Source of the DNA: Fibrobacter sp. UWB2 | Lineage (GTDB): Bacteria > Fibrobacterota > Fibrobacteria > Fibrobacterales > Fibrobacteraceae | DNA: 64,000 nucleotides | Assembly: GCF_002210425.1 (NCBI RefSeq) | Contig: NZ_MWQK01000003.1 | Span: 411,816 to 475,815, forward strand | Reading direction: 5' to 3' | Part shown: piece after piece, positions 34,567-43,691 of the stretch | Layout of the letters: each line of letters starts with the position of its first letter | How positions within the stretch are numbered: position 1 is the first letter of the stretch | Position numbers and translations under genes: made by a program | The notes under the pieces: model-generated | The model's input: the letters and a program-made list of their open reading frames with translations, nothing else | Databases searched by the model: none | Told to the model about the DNA's origin: nothing

Positions 34567-37403
34567 TGAAAATCTTTCTCAATGTTTTTTAATTTCTTGT
34601 CAGTGAGTTTCTTTTTATTAATAAGTAGAGCAATTGAGCTTAATGGTTGAATAAAGTCCATTCCGTTTATTATCATGTAATTTTCAAAAGTTGGTTCCAA
34701 TTTTATACGATAATTAGGTATGGTGAAATATTGACGGATTGATCTAATTAAATCGCTTTTGCTACCTTGAACTGCAAGAATACCTGTGTCGGAAGTATTT
34801 TGGGGCTTAGTAAGGAGTTCAACTCCAAAGCACGTAATGGAATTGATTTCTATTTCGTTCTCTATAATATTTCCATTGATTTTAAAGATTATATCTGGGT
34901 CTCCTGGAATATAAATAACTCGGTTATTGAATAGTTTTAAGCATTCTTTTATGAAATCAAGGCTTTTTGAACCTTTATAAAATTCTAGGTGTTCCACGAG
35001 TTGATCGAAGAACATTTTTTTTGATTCGCTTTTTAGTTTTCCTTTTTGATCAAAATAAGCTTCGAAAATTAGTCCACAAAGAATAGGGTTTAGTTGGAAT
35101 TTTTTGGAAAAATTTAATAATGTAGTATTTTTTTCAGAAAAGAAGTCATCAACGTAAATTTTACCATTTTCCATTGCATCATAGAAATATCGTCCAAGAA
35201 CAAATAAATTGTTAATCATTTTTTGATTGTCGAAACTTATATAGTGTGATATTTTCTGGGCGCTATTTTTTATTTTTTCCCAATGAATATTAAAATCTTT
35301 TTGAAGGTGGGCGATTATTTCTTTAAAATATGAATCAGAATAATTGTAATCAATAATGGAGTATGATGCTATTTCATATTTTTGTGCAATTTGATTGATT
35401 TGAGATATGTTTTCTTTGTCGATAAGACTGATTAATTTATATTCCGTTTCGTAATCTAAATAATTTTTAATTGAATTAATGAAATTTAGTATTGTATTTT
35501 TTTCAAATTTACTCAACCATGTGTTAATACATTTTTCGTTTAAAAGACCATCAATTATCTTCGATGTGTTGTAAATGCCTATATTATAACTCCATTCTTT
35601 TATTATTTCATTTAAGTCACCGAATGAAATAATGCTTATTATAGAGTTTAGATGTTCTTGCTCAAGGATTTCGAATTCGTTTTTTAGAAGAATGGACAAA
35701 TTTAATACCCAACAGTGATTAGATGTGTAATCAACAGTTTTGTTATTGAAATCTTTAAGATGAATGTGTGTATAACAATTAGTTCTTATTCTATTGAAGT
35801 TATTATAAAAGTAATGAAAATTTTCTTTTATAATTGTAAGGAATGTTTTGCTAGAGTTGTTGTATAGATTGGTTCTTTTAAAAGCTAATTCTACCAACAT
35901 TTGCATTTTGTTTGTTGTAACAGCTTTTTTTTCTTTGATTATTGAATCAATTAAATCTAGAAAATCAACATTTTGTAATATTAAAAATTCAGATTCCTTT
36001 TCAAATAAATCTAAACTTACTTTTTGTTCTGTTAGAAGAAAACTATAGAAAGAAGATAAAAAATGGTTTTTAGCGAATGTATCTATATTATATAAAGATA
36101 TATTTTGTACTTGCTTATTTATTTGTTTTTGAGCAAATAAAATTGTATCTTCAGCGGTACAACTAGAAGATAAATATAGGACGTTATTAAAGTCTATTTT
36201 TATTTTGTTCTGTTCGATTAAAATGTGGAATAAACTTGTATTAAGCGCTAAAATAGCTATTGTACCGTCTTTACGTAATTTTGGTAAGTATGTTAAATCT
36301 ATAAATTCATTACTTAATTTTGCTGTAACTTTTTCAGCAATGTCATCTAAAATTAACGTTGTAAAGAGAAGATCTACAATCCCTTCTGGTGTTATGTTAA
36401 TTATCTTTTCAGTCAAAAGAATTTCATTTACAAATTTTTCAATGTCAGCTGATTCAAATATTTTGTTTTTCAGTTTTTTTTTATTTCTGATGAAGTCATA
36501 GTAATAATGAGGAGGAATTTCTTTTTGTTTTGCAATAAGATAGTCTAAATTAGCTTTTGATAATTGGAACATTGCGCTATTTACTAATAATTGCTGAGTA
36601 GCGTCACTAAAAATTGAAATTTTTTCGATTTCAAGTTTGGAAGCAGATAATTTCTTTTTTAAATCCTCATTTTTTATGGCTTCATTTAATGTATAGACTA
36701 AGACAGATTGCCTGTCTTCAAAAAAACTATTAAGCGGTTTTGTGATAATATCATCATAATTGGTGTTGGTGTAGAGCAATTGGCAAAATAGGGGACCTGA
36801 ATTATTGCTAAAAAAAGATAATAGGAGCGATTTTTTTATTTCTATAGGAATATCTGATTGTAATTTTTTTAATAGTTCATTAAGTAAGACATTTATGATA
36901 TTTTGGTTATCATTTGGCCAATTTATAGATTCAACATACTGATCAATAAAATCATTTTTTGTGTATTTTTCATAATAATTTAAAATTGCAATTATGAAAC
37001 TCTCTAGCTTAGATGATTGTGATTTATTTATTAAATCAGTTAATATATTGTTATTTAAAATAGAAGGATGCGACCATTGATATGATTTGATTTTATTTTC
37101 AACAGATTGTGTATTAATTATTGTTAGTTTAAAATCGGGTTCATTATTTTCTTTTAAATTATTTAAAAATGCATATTCATCTTTTTCAAATAATTCTTCA
37201 TAAGATGTAGAGAGAAAATCACTATAATTTTCATCAATATATCCTTTAGATAACATGGTAAAAAGAAAGTCTTCGTTGACTTTTTCTTGATCATTATATT
37301 CACGTTCTATTATATTTTTGGAACTTTGTATAATTTTAATTAATGATTGATTGTCTTTAAGCAGATCTTTTAATGATTTAGAATCTTCTGATGGATTAAT
37401 CAT
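34563..37403 (-). CDS. Large helical partner of YobI/KAP-like NTPase
   Basis: About 946 residues, mainly helical, highly Asn/Lys/Ile-rich, with no transmembrane helix and no recognised catalytic motif. Its C-terminal ~120 residues (NRVIYIPGDPDIIFKINGNIIENEI ... ITCFGVELLTKPQN) look like a small beta domain. ATG 37403 follows the stop of the NTPase gene after one base and has AAGGGAAATT as ribosome-binding site inside that gene; an ATG at 37430, overlapping by 26 bases, has none. The two genes correspond to the halves of one long protein in YobI-type ATPases, so this is probably the C-terminal half as a separate subunit. Confidence 0.65.
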   Translation of the reverse strand: MINPSEDSKSLKDLLKDNQSLIKIIQSSKNIIEREYNDQEKVNEDFLFTMLSKGYIDENYSDFLSTSYEELFEKDEYAFLNNLKENNEPDFKLTIINTQSVENKIKSYQWSHPSILNNNILTDLINKSQSSKLESFIIAILNYYEKYTKNDFIDQYVESINWPNDNQNIINVLLNELLKKLQSDIPIEIKKSLLLSFFSNNSGPLFCQLLYTNTNYDDIITKPLNSFFEDRQSVLVYTLNEAIKNEDLKKKLSASKLEIEKISIFSDATQQLLVNSAMFQLSKANLDYLIAKQKEIPPHYYYDFIRNKKKLKNKIFESADIEKFVNEILLTEKIINITPEGIVDLLFTTLILDDIAEKVTAKLSNEFIDLTYLPKLRKDGTIAILALNTSLFHILIEQNKIKIDFNNVLYLSSSCTAEDTILFAQKQINKQVQNISLYNIDTFAKNHFLSSFYSFLLTEQKVSLDLFEKESEFLILQNVDFLDLIDSIIKEKKAVTTNKMQMLVELAFKRTNLYNNSSKTFLTIIKENFHYFYNNFNRIRTNCYTHIHLKDFNNKTVDYTSNHCWVLNLSILLKNEFEILEQEHLNSIISIISFGDLNEIIKEWSYNIGIYNTSKIIDGLLNEKCINTWLSKFEKNTILNFINSIKNYLDYETEYKLISLIDKENISQINQIAQKYEIASYSIIDYNYSDSYFKEIIAHLQKDFNIHWEKIKNSAQKISHYISFDNQKMINNLFVLGRYFYDAMENGKIYVDDFFSEKNTTLLNFSKKFQLNPILCGLIFEAYFDQKGKLKSESKKMFFDQLVEHLEFYKGSKSLDFIKECLKLFNNRVIYIPGDPDIIFKINGNIIENEIEINSITCFGVELLTKPQNTSDTGILAVQGSKSDLIRSIRQYFTIPNYRIKLEPTFENYMIINGMDFIQPLSSIALLINKKKLTDKKLKNIEKDFQ

Positions 37404-37404
37404 T

Positions 37405-38991
37405 TTAATTTCCCTTGTCTTTTTTTTCATCCAACTTTTTAAAGTAATCTATTTTTGCTTTATGGATGCAATAATAAAGTAATCCTTCATGTTGTAACAA
37501 TTTTTGAAAATCTTTGGGATATAAGTTCTTGTATAAAATCATTGAAAAAATCCATTGACACGTTGATTGTTTCAATGTTTTATTATCATTTTCTAGTTTT
37601 GATCTTAGAAATGATTCATTAACTGATTTGTATATTTTGTATTCGTTTTCGCAATTTTTTAATAGCCGTAAATCGCCTAAAAATGGAGAAATATCTTCAA
37701 TATATTGCCTACCACAATCTTTTTCAATCTCTTTCATTTCTTTTAGTATAAATCCGGTTGCATTGTCTTTAGTTAATACGGGCACTATGGGTATAATGAA
37801 GTCAAAAAATTTTGTTCGTTCATATTTTGAAAAAATATCATCTCTTATCATGTAGATGAAAATAATTTGATTTGATTTTATACTTGGAACATTATTTAAT
37901 ATGTGATTTAATTCTCGTAGTTTTGAAAATATTGTAGAAGATTTAAATCTATCAAGATCTTCAAAAACAACTATTCTTTTATTTTTCAATTTTTCAAAAA
38001 AATAAACAAGTTCCGTTATATTTTGACTGAATAAACCGCCTTTGTTATCTTCGAAATGAATATCAAATTGGTGGCAAGAAATTTTTGATAAGTGTATGGG
38101 ACTTATGTGTAGTAGGAATGTATATAGACAGATAAATATGAAAATAAAAGATAAAAGAAATAAAGCTAGATGATTACAAGCTAAATTTATGAATTTATCA
38201 GAGTTGGTGAGAAAAAAAATACAAGTGATAAATATTAAGATTAAAAAAGTTTTGCACAATAACTCCCTATCAGATATATCATTTATTTTTTTGAATCGGG
38301 ATGCTGGTATTTCATCGTTTTCAACTGAGTATAAAATTTGTTCAAGTATTCCACGCTCAATTTCTATTTCTAGCTCTTCTTCTTTCTTTTTCTGCTCCTG
38401 ATAAATTCTCCATTGGTCATAATCGGAAATTTCCTCACCAGAGAAAACTTTATATCCAGAATCTGAAGGTTTTACATCGTACTTACTTTTTTCAGAAGGA
38501 TTTTCATCGCTTTTAAAATTTTTGTCGCATTTGCATGAAAATTTTGCTAGTGAAATATTTATAATTTCACGATTATCAAGCTTCTTTTCTTTAATTTGTT
38601 TTATGTAACTTTCCCAAAAAGAACTTTTTCCTGATCCGAAATATCCAGTAATAGCAATGTTATTAACATTAGGTTCTGCTAAAGCCCAATGTAGTGCATC
38701 AAAAGTTTTATCCCATTTTATGCCGTTATAGGGAAGTAATGATTGAAAATCATAAAATAGGCCATATTCTTTAGGGCATTTTTCATATCGAATCAACCAA
38801 GAAAAATAAAAAAACTTTATTAAAGTAATTATTGCTGAATATTTGGTTTTAATAAAATTTGTCATCTTATTTATAGTTTTATATTTATTTAATGTAAATG
38901 CAATAAATGTAATAGACATGATTGTAATAATCATCCAAAATATCGGTATTAATAACCCATATATCATGAATGAGATATCTTTAATGTTCAT
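37405..38991 (-). CDS. Membrane P-loop NTPase, YobI/KAP-like
   Basis: A 528-residue NTPase with an N-terminal membrane helix (about 8-32), Walker A GYFGSGKSS at 116-124, two more hydrophobic helices (about 247-262 and 274-295) inserted in the NTPase as in KAP and YobI proteins, and Walker B RIVVFEDLDRF at 339-349. FDFIIPIVPVL and GDLRLLKNCENEY are further landmarks of this group. Related KAP/YobI ATPases are suspected in phage defence, but roles are not well established. The 3' end has an A8 run (GATGAAAAAAAAGAC) just where the second gene begins in another frame. Confidence 0.75.
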   Translation of the reverse strand: MNIKDISFMIYGLLIPIFWMIITIMSITFIAFTLNKYKTINKMTNFIKTKYSAIITLIKFFYFSWLIRYEKCPKEYGLFYDFQSLLPYNGIKWDKTFDALHWALAEPNVNNIAITGYFGSGKSSFWESYIKQIKEKKLDNREIINISLAKFSCKCDKNFKSDENPSEKSKYDVKPSDSGYKVFSGEEISDYDQWRIYQEQKKKEEELEIEIERGILEQILYSVENDEIPASRFKKINDISDRELLCKTFLILIFITCIFFLTNSDKFINLACNHLALFLLSFIFIFICLYTFLLHISPIHLSKISCHQFDIHFEDNKGGLFSQNITELVYFFEKLKNKRIVVFEDLDRFKSSTIFSKLRELNHILNNVPSIKSNQIIFIYMIRDDIFSKYERTKFFDFIIPIVPVLTKDNATGFILKEMKEIEKDCGRQYIEDISPFLGDLRLLKNCENEYKIYKSVNESFLRSKLENDNKTLKQSTCQWIFSMILYKNLYPKDFQKLLQHEGLLYYCIHKAKIDYFKKLDEKKDKGN

Positions 38992-39298
38992 AAGAAATTT
39001 TTTTTGATTATTTTATTTTGCCAAATATATTTTATTCTAATTAAAATAACAGAATAAAAATATGAAGTCATAATAATGTAAGATTTATGTTTGTTTTTGT
39101 TTACATATAAGTGCGTAAAAAATAGAAAAAAGTCATCGTTCTTCACGATGACCGATTTTAAATGCTTTAGATCCTTCGACTTCGCTCAGGATGACACTGT
39201 CTTTTATGGATTCTCTTCCGCGTTACACTTGGTCGAGAAAGACGCTTTGCGTATGGTGTCCTTGGCATGGTGAATTAGATTGACTGCGTAGATTTTTT
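38992..39298. other. Gap at right edge of AT-rich island
   Basis: No gene is seen. The first ~110 bases are extremely AT-rich and would carry the promoter of the NTPase gene. Then come a terminator, a GATCCTTCGACTTCGCTCAGGATGAC hairpin repeat (39171-39196) of the dispersed GTCAT type, and a short stretch of normal composition. Confidence 0.5.
39124..39152 (-). terminator. Terminator of the 39299-40823 genes
   Basis: On the minus strand GTCATCGT (39152-39145) pairs with ACGATGAC (39139-39132), followed by a T run. It lies about 150 bp after the last gene it would serve. Confidence 0.8.
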
Positions 39299-39637
39299 CT
39301 AGTAAAATTTTCCGCCAAGACGGCAAAAAGCATAAATAGATCTGATAAATGAAAATACCATAATGAAAACAAAAGGGGATATTTTTATCGCAAATCCAAT
39401 AAAGAAGAATGGTATCCAAACTCTTTTTTTAACTATTGCCATTTCCAAGTTCAAGAAATCAAGTATCAACAAAATAGCAGCGACAAAATAGAGGACCGAT
39501 GCAAAGCCGCTTAGAACGGATAAAAAATGTACTTTGCCATGGATAAAATCCATAATTCCAGATAACGAGAACAGGAGTAAAAGCAAAGAAGAGGTCAAGG
39601 ATAAAAAACGGTTGATTAACGGGCTACTGATTTTCAT
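39299..39637 (-). CDS. Small membrane protein of unknown function
   Basis: 112 residues with three to four predicted transmembrane helices (SLLLLLFSLSGIMDF, FASVLYFVAAILLILDF, VWIPFFFIGFAI, FVFIMVFSFIRSIYAF). No family is recognised. Eleven bases separate it from the lipoprotein gene upstream, so the two are probably an operon. Composition is lower in GC than the housekeeping genes. Confidence 0.65.
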   Translation of the reverse strand: MKISSPLINRFLSLTSSLLLLLFSLSGIMDFIHGKVHFLSVLSGFASVLYFVAAILLILDFLNLEMAIVKKRVWIPFFFIGFAIKISPFVFIMVFSFIRSIYAFCRLGGKFY

Positions 39638-39647
39638 AACACACCTT

Positions 39648-40823
39648 CTATTTTAGATTTTTCATGTCTTGCTTTTCAATCACAAAGCTCTTTGAAAAAG
39701 GATTATTTTCAACAATAAATCCACCTATAGGCTCCGGATCATAAAAGATTTTAACTGAATCAGCTGTTTCTTTTATCCAAAAACGGATAGGATGTGGTTC
39801 TTGCATACCCCAAACATAGTCTTCCTTATAAGTTAATATAGTTACATCTTCTCCATTCTTATTTACGCACTTCAGGTGGTGCGTTTCGTATATTCCATAG
39901 GAGTCAAAGACAAACAAATGCAAAAAGGGAACATCCAACGGATCCATTTCAGTATATAGCACATTTCCATTTATTCTACATGCACCAAAATAGTCGAGAT
40001 ATGATTTTTTATAAGGTGATTTACAAAAAATAGGATATCTATCTTTAATACGGTCTTCATGTCCACCTCCACAAACAAAATAATAACCAAGCAATAAGAA
40101 AGCGAAAAAGACTGTAATAAACGTTTTGATTTTTATTTCTTTTTTTGGAATGTTCTGTTCAAATGAATCTTTCTTTCTTTTCAAAAAAGCTTTTAAGTTT
40201 TGATTTAGCGACTCGAATTTGTTGCCTTTTTTTATAAAGGCTATTAATTTTTTTGTTAAAGAAAATAACAGATAGCATGCACCAAGACATAATACAGCTA
40301 TAAGAACATACATTTGGACCTTAGCAACTTTTTCATCATTAATCATTTCCGGGCTTCTACACGCTCTATAGCTTTCACTAACAGCACCTTTTTTCCGATA
40401 ATTTCGTATTTCTCCGTGTACGCACTGTTGTTTTTTATTGACAATAACAATCGTTACATTTGAATCATTTTTTTCTGAATTATCAGGCATGTAAAAAGGC
40501 ACAAAGGCGATAGAATTATTAGTAAGAAAAATTTGTCTGCAATAAGAATCTTTATCTCTTAAGCAAAGTTTTTCAAGAGAATCAACATTATACATAGTGG
40601 TAAAATCTTCAATTTTGCCACCGGCGGAGTCTCTTGCTATATAATCGTAAAACGGCAGATATTTTTCCTCATACAATACGATTTTTCCAGTTGCATTTTT
40701 TGAGAGATGGTTACGAGCAAGCCATTCAGGGGAACGATTCTCACTATTCTTATTCGTTGAACAAGCTACAAATGAAAGCAGAATTACGCTACACAGAACA
40801 AACAATGAAAATTTTATACGCAT
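39648..40823 (-). CDS. Lipoprotein with internal membrane helices, unknown function
   Basis: About 391 residues: lipoprotein signal LLSFVAC, an exported N-terminal domain to ~165, a transmembrane helix near 172-192 (VLIAVLCLGACYLLFSLTKKL), a basic cytoplasmic stretch, a second helix near 240-256 (FITVFFAFLLLGYYFVC) and a second exported domain. ATG 40823 is preferred because GGGAAGAA lies eight bases before it. A lipid anchor together with two membrane passes is unusual. No family is recognised. Confidence 0.68.
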   Translation of the reverse strand: MRIKFSLFVLCSVILLSFVACSTNKNSENRSPEWLARNHLSKNATGKIVLYEEKYLPFYDYIARDSAGGKIEDFTTMYNVDSLEKLCLRDKDSYCRQIFLTNNSIAFVPFYMPDNSEKNDSNVTIVIVNKKQQCVHGEIRNYRKKGAVSESYRACRSPEMINDEKVAKVQMYVLIAVLCLGACYLLFSLTKKLIAFIKKGNKFESLNQNLKAFLKRKKDSFEQNIPKKEIKIKTFITVFFAFLLLGYYFVCGGGHEDRIKDRYPIFCKSPYKKSYLDYFGACRINGNVLYTEMDPLDVPFLHLFVFDSYGIYETHHLKCVNKNGEDVTILTYKEDYVWGMQEPHPIRFWIKETADSVKIFYDPEPIGGFIVENNPFSKSFVIEKQDMKNLK

Positions 40824-40869
40824 TTTTATTCTTCCCAAAATTCACATCAATTTATTTATAAGATAAAAT

Positions 40870-40895
40870 AAAAAAAGACCCGCTTGTGGCGGGCC
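40870..40895 (-). terminator. Terminator of the five-gene operon ending in lemA
   Basis: On the minus strand GCGGG/CCCGC arms (40893-40889 and 40883-40879) with a CACAA loop are followed by seven T. It closes the transcript that starts at the histidine phosphatase gene. Confidence 0.85.
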
Positions 40896-40928
40896 TGATA
40901 GGTTTTTGGCGAGGCGTTTTCCGCGCGT

Positions 40929-41534
40929 TTATTTTATATCAAACTGCACTTTGGGTGCTGTACTTGCTCCAGCGTCAGCGGAGAAGAGGGCTTTCGGGGA
41001 GGCGCCTGCGAAACCTGCGACGAGGTTTGTCGGGAACTGGCGAATGGTGGTGTTGTAGGCCTGCACGGTTTCGTTGTAGCGCTTGCGTTCCACGGCGATG
41101 CGGTTTTCGGCACCTTCGAGCTGTACGCGGAGTTCCTGAAAGCTCTTGTTGCTCTTGAGATCCGGGTAGTTTTCGGAGACGGCCATGAGGCGCTGGAGGG
41201 CTCCGCTGAGGGTGCCTTGCATTTCCTGGAAGCGCTTGAGGGCCGCTTCGTCGTTCATGAGGCTTTCGTCGAGCTTGATGGTTCCGCCCATGCGGCTACG
41301 CATGTCCATGACTTCGGTGAGGGTGCTCTTTTCGAAGTTGGCTTCGCCTTGCACGGTACTGACGAGATTCGGGATGAGGTCAAAACGGCGCTGGTAGGTG
41401 TTTTCGACTTGAGCCCACTGGGTCTTGACGCCTTCTTCGAGGGCGATGATGTTGTTGTAAGTGCCGATGCCCTTCCCAACGATGATGAGCAGGATGACGA
41501 CGACAACGATGACGGCGATTAAAGCTTTTTTCAT
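40929..41534 (-). CDS. lemA: LemA family protein (second copy)
   Basis: A 201-residue LemA with an N-terminal transmembrane helix (ALIAVIVVVVILLIIVGKGI) and the hallmark QRRFDLIPNLVSTVQGEANFEKSTL, NYPDLKSNKSFQELRVQLEGAENRI and YNTTIRQFPTNLVAG. Start ATG 41534 has GGAGAAATC before it. Unlike the first copy, it has no M48 peptidase beside it; it is last in an operon after a BASS transporter. It is a separate branch, not a recent duplicate, since much of the sequence differs. Confidence 0.92.
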   Translation of the reverse strand: MKKALIAVIVVVVILLIIVGKGIGTYNNIIALEEGVKTQWAQVENTYQRRFDLIPNLVSTVQGEANFEKSTLTEVMDMRSRMGGTIKLDESLMNDEAALKRFQEMQGTLSGALQRLMAVSENYPDLKSNKSFQELRVQLEGAENRIAVERKRYNETVQAYNTTIRQFPTNLVAGFAGASPKALFSADAGASTAPKVQFDIK

Positions 41535-41576
41535 GATTTCTCCGGTTTTTACGGTGTCAATATACAAATTTTGCGT

Positions 41577-42509
41577 TTATTCCTTGCGGCGGTAAATGTT
41601 CGCGAGTATCGCACCGGAAATGTTGTGCCATACGGAGAAAATTGCGCCGGGGACGGTCGCCATCGCAAGTGACGAAAATGCGGTGCCTGCAAGGCTTGTG
41701 GCAAGTCCGGAATTCTGCATGCCGATTTCGATGGAGAGCGCTTTGGTCTTGGAGGTGGAAAAGTGCAATAGCTTGCCGAGTCCAAATCCGCAGCCGTAAC
41801 CGAGGAGGTTGTGGAGAATCACCACGGCAAAAACAATGGCGCCTGTCGAGATGATTTTTGCGGCATTGTGCGAGACGACGGCGGCTACGATCATCGCGAT
41901 GGCAATTACGGAAACGAGCGGAAGCACTTTCACGGCGCGAGCGGTCCACTTGCCAAAAAACTTGTTGATGACGAACCCGAGCGCAATCGGGACAATCACG
42001 ACTTTCACGATAGAAAGGAACATCGCCATCACGTCTACATTCACGGTCGTGCGGAGCAACAGGTAGGTAATTGCCGGTGTCAAAATCGGGGCAAGCAAGG
42101 TGTTTACGCTGGTCATGCCGACGGAAAGTGCGACATCGCCTTTCGAGAGGTAAGTGATGACATTGCTCGCGGTGCCGCCCGGGCAAGTACCCACGAGAAC
42201 CACGCCTGCCATCAGCGCGGCATCGAGTCCGAAAGCTTTCGAAAGCAAAAACGCGAGCGCGGGCATCACGATAAACTGTGCTGCACAGCCGATGGTGATT
42301 TCTTTCGGTCGCGCAAATACGAGTGCAAAGTCGCTGAGTTTGAGCGTGAGACCCATGCCAAACATTACGACCATCAGGAGGTAATTCACCCAGGAAAGTT
42401 CAATCCAGAGTGTTGATTTGGGGACGAACAGCGAGAGCGCTGCAATCGCGAGCACGACAATTGCCATCCACTTGCCAACAAATTCGCTAATCTTTTCAAG
42501 AATACGCAT
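41577..42509 (-). CDS. Bile acid:sodium symporter (BASS) family transporter
   Basis: A 310-residue inner-membrane protein with nine to ten transmembrane helices. Signature parts of the BASS/YocS family are visible: VMFGMGLTLKLSDF in the first third, GTCPGGTASNVITYLSKGDVALSV (sodium-site region) and EIGMQNSGLATSLA near the end. Bacterial members move organic anions such as pantoate or keto acids with sodium; the substrate here is unknown. It follows the Fe-alcohol dehydrogenase by nine bases. Confidence 0.92.
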   Translation of the reverse strand: MRILEKISEFVGKWMAIVVLAIAALSLFVPKSTLWIELSWVNYLLMVVMFGMGLTLKLSDFALVFARPKEITIGCAAQFIVMPALAFLLSKAFGLDAALMAGVVLVGTCPGGTASNVITYLSKGDVALSVGMTSVNTLLAPILTPAITYLLLRTTVNVDVMAMFLSIVKVVIVPIALGFVINKFFGKWTARAVKVLPLVSVIAIAMIVAAVVSHNAAKIISTGAIVFAVVILHNLLGYGCGFGLGKLLHFSTSKTKALSIEIGMQNSGLATSLAGTAFSSLAMATVPGAIFSVWHNISGAILANIYRRKE

Positions 42510-42518
42510 TGGACTTCC

Positions 42519-43682
42519 CTACTCTACAATCAGAGATTTATCGTAGATGAATTCGACTTCTTTGGGGGTAATGCCGCCGGGAACGAGGTCGAGTTTGGAA
42601 CGGTTCACTTTCATCGCGGCAGCGAACTGGTCACGCAATTCGCGGGTGACGGTGCATGTGCCGATGAGCTTGCGGAGCATTTCTGCAAATTCTTCAACGC
42701 TTTGCAATCCCAAAAGCGAGAGGATTTTTTCAACATCGGTTGGAACTTTCTTTTGGCAGATTTCGACGTAGGCGGCGAGGAAGTAGCCGACGGCGGGGCC
42801 GTGCGGCGTGCCTTTGCTGAGCGTGAGATCGTAACTCATGCCGTGCGGTACGGCGGTGCTTGTCATGGCGATGGACATGCCTGCGATTGTGGAGGTGTAC
42901 ATCAGTTTTTCGTACAAGCTTGCATCGACGGTCGCGACATCTAGTGCGGCATTTCCCGAGGCATTATTCGCGGCGGTATTGTTCGCAGCGACCGAGGCAA
43001 TAAGCGCTTCCTTGCACTCTCCCCAGAGCTTGAGGCCGTATTCCGGACACATGCGGTTGAGTATGTTCGAGTGAACGTTCAAGATGCTTTCGACCATGTG
43101 CGCGAGCGCATCGACAGCGGTGTTTACAATCAGTTGCTTTTTGGCGGAGGCGAGATACTTTCCGTCAACGAGCGCAAGCACGGGGAAAATTCGGTGCGGG
43201 ATGCTCTTCTTTAAATTGATTTTGTGGTTTGTAATGATGGCGACCGGCGTTGCTTCGGAGCCTGTTCCGCAAGTGGTCGGTACGGCGACAACGGGCGCGT
43301 GGCCTAGCGGTTTTGCAGGTGTTTTGTGCAGTTCATCTGCGATTACGCTTGGATTCACGAGGAGGATTGCCATGGCTTTGGCGGCATCGATAGCGGAACC
43401 TCCCCCAATGCCGATGATAAAATCAGCGCCGAAATCCCTTGCAATTTGTGCGCCCTTCCCTACCGTATCGGTAGACGGGTTTTCTTCGACTTCATCAAAA
43501 ATCTGGTAGGCGACTCCCCCATTGTTCAAAACTTCGGTCACGTCATTTAGGGAGCCGTTTGCTTTGGCGGAGCTATGCCCGGTCACAATGAGTGCGCGCT
43601 TCCCAATGGCGAGCAATTCTTTCGCGTGGTTCTTCACGCAATCCTTTTCAACGTAAATGTCCGTAGGTACGTAAAATCGCAT
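42519..43682 (-). CDS. Iron-containing alcohol dehydrogenase
   Basis: A 387-residue group III dehydrogenase. The NAD(P)-binding region has GIGGGSAIDAAKA near 95-107 and the middle shows VPTTCGTGSEATP. Metal ligands fall in the expected places (DALAHMVES near 197 and the PHGMSYDL and GTPHGPAVG histidines near 275-290). The substrate is an alcohol or aldehyde; butanol- or lactaldehyde-type enzymes are closest by eye. Nine bases separate it from the TPR gene. Confidence 0.93.
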   Translation of the reverse strand: MRFYVPTDIYVEKDCVKNHAKELLAIGKRALIVTGHSSAKANGSLNDVTEVLNNGGVAYQIFDEVEENPSTDTVGKGAQIARDFGADFIIGIGGGSAIDAAKAMAILLVNPSVIADELHKTPAKPLGHAPVVAVPTTCGTGSEATPVAIITNHKINLKKSIPHRIFPVLALVDGKYLASAKKQLIVNTAVDALAHMVESILNVHSNILNRMCPEYGLKLWGECKEALIASVAANNTAANNASGNAALDVATVDASLYEKLMYTSTIAGMSIAMTSTAVPHGMSYDLTLSKGTPHGPAVGYFLAAYVEICQKKVPTDVEKILSLLGLQSVEEFAEMLRKLIGTCTVTRELRDQFAAAMKVNRSKLDLVPGGITPKEVEFIYDKSLIVE

Positions 43683-43691
43683 GATGTCTCC

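Noticed and set aside
39091..39273. A 60-codon open frame at the right edge of the AT-rich island
   Set aside because: It runs through a terminator and a dispersed hairpin repeat and has no ribosome-binding site.
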